From Fontimonas thermophila (lineage in GTDB: Bacteria; Pseudomonadota; Gammaproteobacteria; Nevskiales; Nevskiaceae): DNA of 64,000 nt. Of this stretch, positions 19,127-26,978 are shown one piece after another; positions within the stretch are counted from its first letter, which is position 1; each line of letters begins with the position of its first letter. The stretch is from positions 124,001 through 188,000 of the forward strand of contig NZ_FOOC01000001.1 in NCBI RefSeq assembly GCF_900113085.1, in the 5' to 3' direction. Under the pieces are notes generated by a model. It saw nothing but the letters and a program-made list of their open reading frames with translations, was not told where the DNA came from and made no database searches. The translations under genes and the position numbers were made by a program.

Positions 19127-20329
19127 TCAACAAGGCGTGAACGCGAGCCAGCGCACGATCTCCACCGGCGCTGCCTCGTGCAGACCCGGCACGCGCACCA
19201 GCGCATCGGCCTGCGCCAGATTGCCGAGCATGTGTGAAGCTTGGCCGTGCAGCGGCTCGACGCGTAGCACGCCATCATCCGCATAGACGATGCGCGCACG
19301 CAGCCAGAAGGTTTTCTGCGCCTCGCGCCTGAGGGTGTGCGGCGCACGCGCCCAGCGCCAGCGCCGTGCCGGATCAAGGCCGCACATGCGGTCGAGCGAT
19401 GCGCGCACATACACGTGCAGGTTCACCAGCACCGAGGCCGGATTGCCGGGCAGGCCGAACAGCAAAGCCTGTCCGCAGCGGGCGACGTAGAGCGGCATGC
19501 CGGGTTTTTGGGCGACCTTCCACAGCAGCGGCGTTGCGCCCAGTTGTTCGGCCACGGCGGGGATGAAATCGTAGTCGCCGACCGAGACGCCGCCAGTGGT
19601 GAGCACGAGATCGGCCGCGGCGAACGCGCGTGCGAGCGCATCGCGCACCGCCTCCTGCCGATCGGGGACATGCTCGATGCGCAGCGGCGGACAGCCCCAG
19701 GCCCCGAGATAGGCGGCGAGCAGCGGCCCGTTGGCATCCGGGATCTGCCCCGGTGCCAGGGGCGCGCCATGGGCGACGACCTCGTCGCCGGTGACCAGCA
19801 CGACGATCCGCGGCCGGGCGTAAACGGTGACCTCGCGCACGCCGGCGAGCGCGAGCGCGCCGACGAGCCCCGGCGTGACGGGCGTCCCCGCCGGCGCGAT
19901 GATCGCACCGGACGGCATTTCCTCGCCGCAGCGGCGAACGTCGGCGCCGGGCGCAACGGCTTCGCGCACGACGATGCATCCGTCCTCGCGGTGGGTCAGC
20001 TCCTGGCGCACGACGGTATCGGCGCCATCCGGCAGCCAGCCGCCGGTGAGAATGCGCACCGCCGTGCCCGGCGCAAGGTGAGGCCGCTGCGTCTGCGCGG
20101 CGGCCGCAACCGTCGTGCCGAGTGGCAGGCGGACCGGCACGGTGGCCAGATCGGCATGGCGCACGGCATAGCCATCGACGCCGCTCTGATCGAATGGCGG
20201 CAGGGGCTGCGCCGTGTACGCCGGCTGCGCCAGCACGCAGCCGAGCGCAGCGTCGAGCGCAACCTGCCGTACCGGCAGCGGCGGGGTCGCCGCGAGCACC
20301 CGCGCCAGCGCCTCATCGACGGAGATCAT
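19127..20329 (-). CDS. moeA: Molybdopterin molybdotransferase MoeA
   Basis: MoeA inserts molybdate into adenylylated molybdopterin, the last step of Mo-cofactor formation. The 400-residue protein shows domain III signatures TTGGVSVGDYDF and GLPGNPAS, with domain I/II motifs PPFDQSGVDGYAVRH and RILTGGWLPDGADTVVRQE. Substitution of the common MDGYA by VDGYA is a small variation. It is the last gene of the mobA-moaA-moaD-moaE-moaCB-moeA operon, 76 nt after moaCB. NasA in the neighbouring operon is an obvious client of the finished cofactor. Confidence 0.96.
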   Translation of the reverse strand: MISVDEALARVLAATPPLPVRQVALDAALGCVLAQPAYTAQPLPPFDQSGVDGYAVRHADLATVPVRLPLGTTVAAAAQTQRPHLAPGTAVRILTGGWLPDGADTVVRQELTHREDGCIVVREAVAPGADVRRCGEEMPSGAIIAPAGTPVTPGLVGALALAGVREVTVYARPRIVVLVTGDEVVAHGAPLAPGQIPDANGPLLAAYLGAWGCPPLRIEHVPDRQEAVRDALARAFAAADLVLTTGGVSVGDYDFIPAVAEQLGATPLLWKVAQKPGMPLYVARCGQALLFGLPGNPASVLVNLHVYVRASLDRMCGLDPARRWRWARAPHTLRREAQKTFWLRARIVYADDGVLRVEPLHGQASHMLGNLAQADALVRVPGLHEAAPVEIVRWLAFTPC

Positions 20330-20405
20330 GCCACCATCACCCCGGCTGACGAGACCCCATCAGGCGCGCCCGCCCAAACGGCGCCGCATCCGCGCACGCC
20401 AGCGC

Positions 20406-21332
20406 TCATGTGTAACCCCCAGGATGCGGCCGCCCGATGCGGCAGACCTCGATCAGGTGCACCAATCCCGGCAGCAGCGCCGCCAGGGTCTCCTCGGCGC
20501 CCTTGCGCGAGCCGGGGAAGGTGCAGATCACGGTGTTGCCGGCCAGACCGGCGATGCCGCGGGAGAGCATCGCATACGGCGTGCGCGCCTGGCCGAAGGC
20601 GCGCGCCGCTTCCATCAGCCCAGGCAACTCCGTGGACAACAGCGGCCGCACCGTCTCGACGGTCTTGTCGCGCGGGCCGACGCCGGTGCCGCCGACGGTG
20701 ACGATCAGCTCCGGCGCTTGTGCGAGCCAGGCGCGCAGGCGCGTATCGAGCTGCGCCGGTTCGTCGGGCAGCACCTCGTATCCGGCAATCGTGAATCCGG
20801 CCTGACCGAGACCCTCGGCCACCGCCTTGCCGGCGGTATCGGGTTTCTTGCCGGCGGCAACGGTGTCGGAGAGCACGATGACGGCGGCGCGGGCATTCGC
20901 GAGCCGGCGTCCGAATTGCGATTTGCCGCCGGTTTTCTCCGTGAGCCGGATGTCCTCGATGCGCAGCACCTCGGTGGCGACGTGTGGCTTCATCATGTCG
21001 TAAACGCACAGCGCCGCCGCACTCACCGCGGTCAGCGCTTCCATTTCCACGCCGGTCGCGGCGATCGTGCGCACGCGCGCTTCGATGGCGAGCGCATCGT
21101 CCGCGAATGCAAAACGCAGCTCGGCGTCGAGTACCGGGATCGGGTGACAGTGCGGCAGCCACGCCGCCGTGTGCTTGACCGCGAGGATGCCGGCGATGCG
21201 CGCGGTTTCCAGAACGTCACCCTTGTCCACCCGGCGTTCGCGCACTAGGGCAACGCCCTCGGCGCCGAGACAGATGCGCCCGCTCGCAGTGGCGCTGCGC
21301 AGCGTCGTCGGCTTGAGCGTGATGTCTTTCAT
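20406..21332 (-). CDS. moaCB: Fused cyclic pyranopterin monophosphate synthase MoaC and MoaB/MogA-like domain
   Basis: The 308-residue protein joins two cofactor enzymes. Residues 1 to about 150 are MoaC, which turns the MoaA product into cyclic pyranopterin monophosphate; motifs include KGDVLETARIAGILAVK, LPHCHPIP and GVEMEALTAVSAAALCVYDM. Residues from about 160 on are MoaB/MogA, the molybdopterin adenylyltransferase family, with VIVLSDTVAAG and LIVTVGGTGVGPRDKT. Fusions of this type occur in Proteobacteria and save a separate mogA or moaB. The start is set at 21332 because MoaC homology begins at once (MKDITLKPTTLRSA); the frame is open further upstream but overlaps moaE. Confidence 0.93.
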   Translation of the reverse strand: MKDITLKPTTLRSATASGRICLGAEGVALVRERRVDKGDVLETARIAGILAVKHTAAWLPHCHPIPVLDAELRFAFADDALAIEARVRTIAATGVEMEALTAVSAAALCVYDMMKPHVATEVLRIEDIRLTEKTGGKSQFGRRLANARAAVIVLSDTVAAGKKPDTAGKAVAEGLGQAGFTIAGYEVLPDEPAQLDTRLRAWLAQAPELIVTVGGTGVGPRDKTVETVRPLLSTELPGLMEAARAFGQARTPYAMLSRGIAGLAGNTVICTFPGSRKGAEETLAALLPGLVHLIEVCRIGRPHPGGYT

Positions 21333-21372
21333 GGATATGTCCGCACCGGCGGGCCAGACGGGCGCGCCGCGT

Positions 21373-21858
21373 TCAGTGTGAATGGGAATGGTGTGCGTCG
21401 CCGTGCGCCGCGGCTTCCGGCTCGGCGATGCAGCAGCCGGTGACGAAGGCACTCGTGCCGTCGGCATAGAACTCTTCTTTCCAGATCGGCACGCGGTGCT
21501 TGACCGCATCGACGGCGGCGCGCAGCGCGGCAAAGGCCTCGGCGCGGTGCGGTGCGCGCACCACCGCATAGATCGCCACCTCGCCGATCGCCAGTCGCCC
21601 GATGCGGTGGACGACGCGGCACAGCGGCACGCCGTGACGCATGCCGATTTCCTGCTCGATGGCCCGGATCATCTTGTCGGCCAGACGCACGTGCGCGGTG
21701 TAGATCAGATGGGTCACCGGCTTGCCGTCGTGATGGTTGCGCACGGTGCCGGCGAAAATCGCCAGCGCTCCGCAGTCGTCGCGCGCGGGCACGAGCAGCT
21801 CATCGAGTACAAGCGGCCGCTCCTGGATGCGCGGCGCATCGAAGGCGAGATCATCCAT
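21373..21858 (-). CDS. moaE: Molybdopterin synthase catalytic subunit MoaE, with His-rich tail
   Basis: MoaE with MoaD converts cyclic pyranopterin monophosphate to molybdopterin by adding two sulfurs. The 161-residue protein has the conserved GALAIFAGTVRNHHDGKPV and HRIGRLAIGEVAIYAVVRAPHR regions, and the catalytic lysine region KHRVPIWKEEFYADG. The end is unusual: the last dozen residues are HGDAHHSHSH-like, a natural histidine-rich tail not needed for catalysis. It could bind metal, which is inference only. The gene lies 2 nt after moaD in the operon. Confidence 0.95.
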   Translation of the reverse strand: MDDLAFDAPRIQERPLVLDELLVPARDDCGALAIFAGTVRNHHDGKPVTHLIYTAHVRLADKMIRAIEQEIGMRHGVPLCRVVHRIGRLAIGEVAIYAVVRAPHRAEAFAALRAAVDAVKHRVPIWKEEFYADGTSAFVTGCCIAEPEAAAHGDAHHSHSH

Positions 21859-21860
21859 CC

Positions 21861-22106
21861 TCAGCCTCCGGCCACCGGCGGCAGCAGCGCCAGCTCGTCG
21901 CCCGGCTTGAGCGGATGCGTGCGCCGCACCAGTTCATCGCCAATAGCCACCGCGCACTGCTTGAGCAGCGCGGCGAAGGCCTCGCTCCGGCTGGCGAGCG
22001 CGGCCAGCGCATCGGCGACCGTCGCCGGTTCGGGTAGCGACAGCATCAGCGTGTCCGATCCGGTGTGCAGGCGAGTTGCGCCATAGCAGTGCACGGCGAT
22101 TTGCAT
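21861..22106 (-). CDS. moaD: Molybdopterin synthase sulfur-carrier subunit MoaD
   Basis: This 81-residue ubiquitin-like protein ends in the required Gly-Gly (LLPPVAGG), which is thiocarboxylated and delivers sulfur inside MoaE. The TVADALAAL segment and the DELALLPPV tail are typical. It sits 5 nt after moaA and 2 nt before moaE, in the common gene order. Confidence 0.95.
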   Translation of the reverse strand: MQIAVHCYGATRLHTGSDTLMLSLPEPATVADALAALASRSEAFAALLKQCAVAIGDELVRRTHPLKPGDELALLPPVAGG

Positions 22107-22111
22107 CGCGT

Positions 22112-23134
22112 TCAGCCTCCCAGCATGTGCATCGTGACCGGCCGCTCGACATAGCCGGGCCGCTCGGCATAGCCGGCCTGCTTGTGCCAGACATGGGCGC
22201 GGATCAGCTGCCGCAACTCATCGACGCCGGCGCCGGCGCGCAGGGGCGTGCGCAGATCGGCGCCAGTTTGCGCGAACAAACAGGCATACAGCATCCCGGT
22301 CGCCGACAGCCGCACGCGGTCGCAGCGCCGGCAAAACGGTTTGGAGATGGTCGAGATCATGCCCAGGCGATAGCGGCCGTCGAGCAGGTAATAATGGGCC
22401 GGATCGTCGGTCGGCGGTTCGGCGTGCACCGTGTAGTGCGCGCGCAGCCGTTCGAGGATGCTGTCCTCGCGCACGACGCGCGCGTCGTTCCAGTAGCCGC
22501 GCCCGTCGAGCGGCATGAATTCGATGAAGCGCAGCGTGATGCCCTCGGCCATCGCCCAGCGCACCAGTGGCAAAACCTCGTCCTCGTTGTGCCCGCGCAG
22601 GATCACGCTGTTGATTTTCACCGGCAGGCCGGCCGCGCGGGCCGCATCGATGCCGCGCAGCACCGGCGCCAGCTCGCCACCGGTGAGCCTGCGGAACGCC
22701 TCCGGCGTGACCGCATCGAGGCTGACGTTGAGATCATCCAGACCCGCGGCGCGCAGCGCGACGGCGTGACGCGCGAGCGGCACGCCGTTACTGGTCATCG
22801 CGATGCGTTCGAGCCCGAGTGCGCGCAGTCGGCCGAGCAGCGCGACGATCTCGACGACATCCGCGCGCAGCAGCGGCTCGCCGCCGGTGAGACGGATCTC
22901 GCGGATGCCGAGCTCGGCAACGAATACCTGCGCAAGCTGCAGCAGCTCTTCGCGGCGCAGGAGTTCATCGCGCGGCAGCCAGCGCGGATGTTCCGGCATG
23001 CAATAGACACAGCGCAGGTTGCAGCGGTCGGTCAGCGACAGCCGCAGTTTGCGTTTGGTGCGGCCATGGGCGTCGCGCAAGCCCGGCTCCGGGACAGCGG
23101 ACGGATTGCGGACATGCGCGTTCATGACCGTCAT
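22112..23134 (-). CDS. moaA: GTP 3',8-cyclase MoaA (radical SAM)
   Basis: MoaA starts Mo-cofactor synthesis by rearranging GTP with S-adenosylmethionine. The 340-residue protein carries the radical-SAM cluster motif CNLRCVYC near residue 34, the C-terminal second cluster cysteines in FCRRCDRVRLSATG and LYACLF, and the conserved terminal GG (HMLGG) that reaches the active site. The start ATG (23134) overlaps the mobA stop by 4 nt (ATGA). A second in-frame ATG three codons later is possible. Confidence 0.96.
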   Translation of the reverse strand: MTVMNAHVRNPSAVPEPGLRDAHGRTKRKLRLSLTDRCNLRCVYCMPEHPRWLPRDELLRREELLQLAQVFVAELGIREIRLTGGEPLLRADVVEIVALLGRLRALGLERIAMTSNGVPLARHAVALRAAGLDDLNVSLDAVTPEAFRRLTGGELAPVLRGIDAARAAGLPVKINSVILRGHNEDEVLPLVRWAMAEGITLRFIEFMPLDGRGYWNDARVVREDSILERLRAHYTVHAEPPTDDPAHYYLLDGRYRLGMISTISKPFCRRCDRVRLSATGMLYACLFAQTGADLRTPLRAGAGVDELRQLIRAHVWHKQAGYAERPGYVERPVTMHMLGG

Positions 23135-23709
23135 GCCAGCGCCTCTGGGCCGTTGGCATTGACCAGGGCATGGTCGCGAAAATCCGCGGCCACCGCGTGC
23201 TGCGAAAACAAAAACGCGCGCACGGCGTAACGTCCGGCCGCGAGCGCGTCCTGCAAGCTGCCTGCGAGATCGGTGCGCAGTGCGCACACGGTGTAATGGG
23301 GGCCGTCGTCGGCGAGCGCATACGCAGCGCTCGCCCCGGCGCGGCATGCCGAGCGGATCAGCCGCGCGACACTGTCGGCCGGCAGTCCGAGCGTGTCGCA
23401 GGCGACGCAGACCAGCCACGGCGTGTCGGCACGGCGCGCCGCCGCGAGCATGCCGGCGAGTGGGCCGAACCAGCCCGGTTGACCGTCGGTGACCACCTCG
23501 ACGCCGAAGCTGCGATAGCGCGCGAGATTGCGGTTGGCGCTGATCAGCACACGCCGTACCTGCGGCGCGAGCAATGCGAGCTGGTGCTCGGCGAGCGTAC
23601 GGCCGCGATACGCCACGAGCCCTTTGTCGGCACCGCCGAACCGCAGGCCGCGCCCACCGGCGAGAACGACCCCGGTCACGTCGTCGTGGATGGCGCAGGC
23701 GGCATACAT
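23131..23709 (-). CDS. mobA: Molybdenum cofactor guanylyltransferase MobA
   Basis: MobA adds GMP to Mo-molybdopterin to make the guanine dinucleotide form used by NasA-type enzymes. The 192-residue protein has the nucleotide-binding LAGGRGLRFGGADKGL, the GPLAGMLAA motif and the VCVACDTLGLP motif, where the usual aspartate-containing C-D-x-P block is slightly altered. ATG 23709 is used because homology starts a few residues later; the frame is open well upstream, but that would run through the operator. mobA is the first gene of the operon, and its presumed -10 lies inside a ModE-type operator. Confidence 0.94.
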   Translation of the reverse strand: MYAACAIHDDVTGVVLAGGRGLRFGGADKGLVAYRGRTLAEHQLALLAPQVRRVLISANRNLARYRSFGVEVVTDGQPGWFGPLAGMLAAARRADTPWLVCVACDTLGLPADSVARLIRSACRAGASAAYALADDGPHYTVCALRTDLAGSLQDALAAGRYAVRAFLFSQHAVAADFRDHALVNANGPEALA

Positions 23710-23711
23710 GG

Positions 23712-23735
23712 CGTTATGCGCGAGTATATATAACG
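23712..23735. promoter_or_regulatory. ModE-type operator overlapping the mobA -10
   Basis: CGTTATGCG (23712-23720), six nt, then TATATAACG (23727-23735) form a dyad whose right half plus AT matches the E. coli ModE half-site TATATAACGAT exactly; the left half matches in CGTTAT. The six-nt spacer is that of known ModE sites. Read on the minus strand, TATACT (23723-23728) is a good -10 for mobA, so binding would block mobA transcription. The neighbouring gene encodes a ModE-like protein. Confidence 0.72.
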
Positions 23736-23808
23736 ATGATCGTGCCGGCAGCCGTTGCTCGCTGGCGTATTCCCGATGGGAGCGCGCTGGGTCTGCCGGC
23801 CAGGCCCG

Positions 23809-23814
23809 TACAAT
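23809..23814 (+). promoter_or_regulatory. Candidate -10 element (TACAAT) for the modE-like gene
   Basis: TACAAT lies 31 nt before the ATG of the ModE-like gene in the divergent gap. The -35 is poorly defined. It is about 75 nt from the centre of the ModE-type operator. Confidence 0.4.
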
Positions 23815-23845
23815 CGGGGCTTGCATCCATACCGCAAAAACCGCG

Positions 23846-24199
23846 ATGCCGGATCGAAAATACAGCGTCCGTTCGCAGTTCTGGCTCATGGCCGGCGACG
23901 AGGCGCTCGCCGGTCCCGGCCGTATCGAGCTGCTGCGCCTGATCCAGGCGACTGGTTCGATCCGCCAGGCCGCGCTCGCCATGGGCATGAGTTACCGCGC
24001 GGCGTGGGACGCCGTCGATGCGATGAACAAGCGCGCCGGCGCCGCCGTCGTCACGCGTCTGACCGGCGGCCGCAGCGGCGGCGGCGCACGGCTCACCGAA
24101 CACGGCCAGCGTCTGATCCGCGCCTATGCGCGGCTCGAGGATGATCATCGTCGGCACCTCGCGCGGATGAATGCGAAACTCGCCCGGCTGTTGCGCTGA
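23846..24199 (+). CDS. ModE-like winged-helix regulator lacking a molybdate-binding domain
   Basis: The 117-residue protein matches the N-terminal DNA-binding part of ModE: GRIELLRLIQATGSIRQAALAMGMSYRAAWDAVDAMN is the winged helix-turn-helix in several blocks, followed by GGRSGGGARLTEHGQRLIRAY. Full ModE (about 260 residues) has two molybdate-binding TOBE/Mop domains after this; here the protein ends with the helix KLARLLR. It is divergent from mobA, with a ModE-type operator between them, so it probably controls the cofactor operon. How it would sense molybdate is not clear. LysR-like annotations of such short proteins are common but the ModE match is better. Confidence 0.85.
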   Translation: MPDRKYSVRSQFWLMAGDEALAGPGRIELLRLIQATGSIRQAALAMGMSYRAAWDAVDAMNKRAGAAVVTRLTGGRSGGGARLTEHGQRLIRAYARLEDDHRRHLARMNAKLARLLR

Positions 24200-24223
24200 A
24201 GCGGGCATACGGCGCGCGTGCGG

Positions 24224-24292
24224 GAACGGTCGGTGGGCGCGCGGCTGCGGCCCGATCGATCCCGCAGCACGGTCCGCGACCCACCGCCGTTC
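24224..24292. repeat. Long inverted repeat between the convergent modE-like and nasA genes
   Basis: GAACGGTCGGTGGG (24224-24237) pairs with CCCACCGCCGTTC (24280-24292): 13 bp with a single bulged T. A second 6-bp stem (CTGCGG/CCGCAG) lies inside. It overlaps the nasA stop codon by 2 nt. No T run follows on either strand, so it may act as a transcript-end stabiliser rather than a classical terminator. Confidence 0.6.
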
Positions 24293-26978
24293 ATGCCGGC
24301 TCGCGCGTCGATGCGATCAGGGCCCTGAGCTCCGGGATACATGAACCGCAATTGGTGCCGCAGCGCAGGCGCTGTCCCAGCGCTTCGACCGTGCGGCAGC
24401 CGCCGTGAATCGCGCCGACGATCGCATGGCGGCCGACGCCAAAGCAGGCGCAGACCGTGGGGCCGGTGTCGGCGTCGCGATCCGGCGGCTCACCGACGAG
24501 CAGGCCGATCCGGTCGCGATCGTCGAGACGCTCCTTGACAAACAGTCCGGACAGCCAGGCGCGTGACGGCAGATCGGGGCGTGGCGAGACGAACAGACAG
24601 GCTGCGATGCGCCCATCGACGATCCAGGCCGCACGGAACACGCCGACGCTGCGGTCCTCGTATTCGATCCAGTCGGCATCGGCATCGCCGACGCCGAGCA
24701 TGTCGCGGGCGCATGCCGCCCAGTCGTCAACCGGCTCGCGCCCGGCCAGTTCATAGCGCACGAACCGTGCGCCGGTCACGCGTGTCCACCAGGTCAGCGT
24801 CTGCATCGGCACCGGCGTGCGGCTGAGCAAAAAGCCGTGCCAGCGCACCGCAAACGGCTCGACACGCACCGGAGTGTGCTTGAACTCCGGCTCGCCGGAG
24901 ACCGGATCGACCACCGGATTGCACAGCGCGCCGACCCGGGCATCCGAGGCGTACTGCGCATTCCAGTGGATGGGCACGAAGACGCTGCGGCGCGGCAGTT
25001 CGCCGCTGCTGCGCACGCGCGCGACCAGACGGCCCCAGCGCGTCGACACCCAGGCGAGCTCGCCCTCGCGCACGCCGCACAGCAATGCATCCTGCGGATG
25101 CAGATCGACATAGGGTTCGGCGATGTGCGTGGCCAGCCGTGGCGACAAACCCGTGCGCGTCATCGTGTGCCAATGGTCGCGCACGCGACCGGTGTTGAGG
25201 ACCAGCGGGTAATCGTCGTCGCAGGCGTGCACCGGCGCGCGCGGCGGCGTCGGCACGAAGCGCGCCTTGCGCTCGGGCGTGTAGAACCGGCCGTCCGCGA
25301 AAGGTCGCAGCGGCCGCGACCCGGCCTGCCCCGCGGCCACTGGCCAGCACACCGGCGCCAGCGCATCGTAGGCGGCGCGGTCCATGCCGACGAGCCCGGC
25401 CAGGTCGAGATAGCGCGGCACCTCGTCGTCGGTGTTGCCGAACGCGGTCAGGCGTGCGTGCTCGTCGAAGATCTGGTGCGGCCCGGTGTAGCGGAACGCC
25501 TCGGCATAGCCCCAGCGCTTGCCCACCTCGGCGAGCATCCACCAGTCTGGCCTGGCTTCGCCGGGTGCGGGCAGGAACGCGCGCTGGCGCGAGATGCGGC
25601 GCTCGGAGTTGGTGACGGTGCCATCCTTCTCGCCCCAGGCCAGCGCCGGCAGCAGCACGTGTGCGTAGGCGGTCGTGTCGGTGTGTTCGATGACGTCGGA
25701 GACGACCACGAGCTCGCACTTTTTCAGCGCGCGCTTGACCTTGTCGGCGTCGGGCAGGCTCACCACCGGGTTGGTCGCCATGATCCATACCGCCTTGACG
25801 CGGCCATCGTCGATGGCATCGAACAGCTCCACGGCCTTGAGCCCCGGCCGGGTCGGGATGCGCGGGCTGTTCCAGAAGCGCTGCACGAGCGCACGGTGGC
25901 GCGCGTCGTCCAGGCCCAGGTGCGCGGCGAGCATGGTGGCGAGCCCGCCGACCTCACGCCCGCCCATCGCATTGGGCTGGCCGGTGAGCGAGAACGGCCC
26001 CATGCCGGGCTTGCCGATGCGGCCGGTCAGCAAATGGCAGTTGATGATGCTGTTGACCTTGTCGGTGCCGGCGGACGATTGGTTCACGCCCATCGAGAAT
26101 GCCGTGACCACACGCTCGGTGCGTGCGAACAGGCGATAGAACTCGGTGAGCGCGGAGGTGTCGATCCGGCAGGCGCTGGCCACCGCGCGCACGCTGCCGG
26201 CAGTGGCGTCGGCGACGGCGAGCGCGCGCGCAACGCCGACGGTGTGGCGCTCGACGAACGCCGGATCGACGACCCCGTGCTGGTGCAGAAACGCCAGCAG
26301 TCCGTTGAACAGCCAGACATCGGTGCCGGGGCGCAGCGGCAGATGCAGATCGGCGATGTCCGTCGTCGCGGTGCGCCGCGGATCGACGACCACGATCTTC
26401 ATCTGCGGCCGCTGTGCCTTGGCCGCGACGATGCGCTGGTAGAGAACCGGATGGCACCAGGCGGTGTTGGAGCCGACCAGCACGACCAGATCCGCCTGTT
26501 CGAGATCCTCATAGGACACCGGCACGATGTCCTCACCGAAGGCGCGCTGGTGTCCGGCCACCGCGGAGGCCATGCACAGCCGCGAATTGGTGTCGATGTT
26601 CGCCGTGCCGACATAGCCCTTCACCAGCTTGTTGGCGACGTAGTAATCCTCGGTCAGCAACTGCCCGGAGACATACCACGCGACGGCGTCGGGACCGTGC
26701 GTGTCGATGATCCGGCGCAGTGCGCCGGCGACGTGATCGAGTGCGGTATCCCAGCTCGTGCGCTGCAGCGTCCCGTCGGCACCGCGCAGCTTGGGATACA
26801 GCAGCCGTCCATCCGGCACCAGCGTCTCCCCGAGCGCGGAACCCTTGACACACAGCCGTCCGGCATTGGCCGGATGCGCCGCATCGCCGGCGATGGCGAT
26901 GCCGTCCGCCGCAACGCGCGCCACCACCCCGCAGCCGGTGCCGCAATACGGGCAGGTGGTTCTCACGGGCGCGCTCAT
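24291..26978 (-). CDS. nasA: Assimilatory nitrate reductase catalytic subunit NasA
   Basis: NasA reduces nitrate to nitrite in the cytoplasm. The 895-residue protein has the N-terminal [4Fe-4S] motif C9, C12, C16, C43, a molybdopterin guanine dinucleotide-binding core with GVNQSSAGTDKVNSI and GQPNAMGGREVG, the C-terminal molydopterin-binding domain (about 660-780), and a C-terminal BFD-like [2Fe-2S] domain with CAC at 843-845 and CGSC at 877-880. No twin-arginine signal is present, which excludes the periplasmic NapA. Its ATG overlaps the stop of the upstream FAD reductase by 1 nt. It is the last gene of the narK operon; Mo-cofactor genes lie next door. Confidence 0.96.
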   Translation of the reverse strand: MSAPVRTTCPYCGTGCGVVARVAADGIAIAGDAAHPANAGRLCVKGSALGETLVPDGRLLYPKLRGADGTLQRTSWDTALDHVAGALRRIIDTHGPDAVAWYVSGQLLTEDYYVANKLVKGYVGTANIDTNSRLCMASAVAGHQRAFGEDIVPVSYEDLEQADLVVLVGSNTAWCHPVLYQRIVAAKAQRPQMKIVVVDPRRTATTDIADLHLPLRPGTDVWLFNGLLAFLHQHGVVDPAFVERHTVGVARALAVADATAGSVRAVASACRIDTSALTEFYRLFARTERVVTAFSMGVNQSSAGTDKVNSIINCHLLTGRIGKPGMGPFSLTGQPNAMGGREVGGLATMLAAHLGLDDARHRALVQRFWNSPRIPTRPGLKAVELFDAIDDGRVKAVWIMATNPVVSLPDADKVKRALKKCELVVVSDVIEHTDTTAYAHVLLPALAWGEKDGTVTNSERRISRQRAFLPAPGEARPDWWMLAEVGKRWGYAEAFRYTGPHQIFDEHARLTAFGNTDDEVPRYLDLAGLVGMDRAAYDALAPVCWPVAAGQAGSRPLRPFADGRFYTPERKARFVPTPPRAPVHACDDDYPLVLNTGRVRDHWHTMTRTGLSPRLATHIAEPYVDLHPQDALLCGVREGELAWVSTRWGRLVARVRSSGELPRRSVFVPIHWNAQYASDARVGALCNPVVDPVSGEPEFKHTPVRVEPFAVRWHGFLLSRTPVPMQTLTWWTRVTGARFVRYELAGREPVDDWAACARDMLGVGDADADWIEYEDRSVGVFRAAWIVDGRIAACLFVSPRPDLPSRAWLSGLFVKERLDDRDRIGLLVGEPPDRDADTGPTVCACFGVGRHAIVGAIHGGCRTVEALGQRLRCGTNCGSCIPELRALIASTREPA

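Noticed and set aside
23710-23988. Longer mobA starting upstream of 23709
   Set aside because: It would translate through the ModE operator and the presumed promoter, and adds no conserved sequence.
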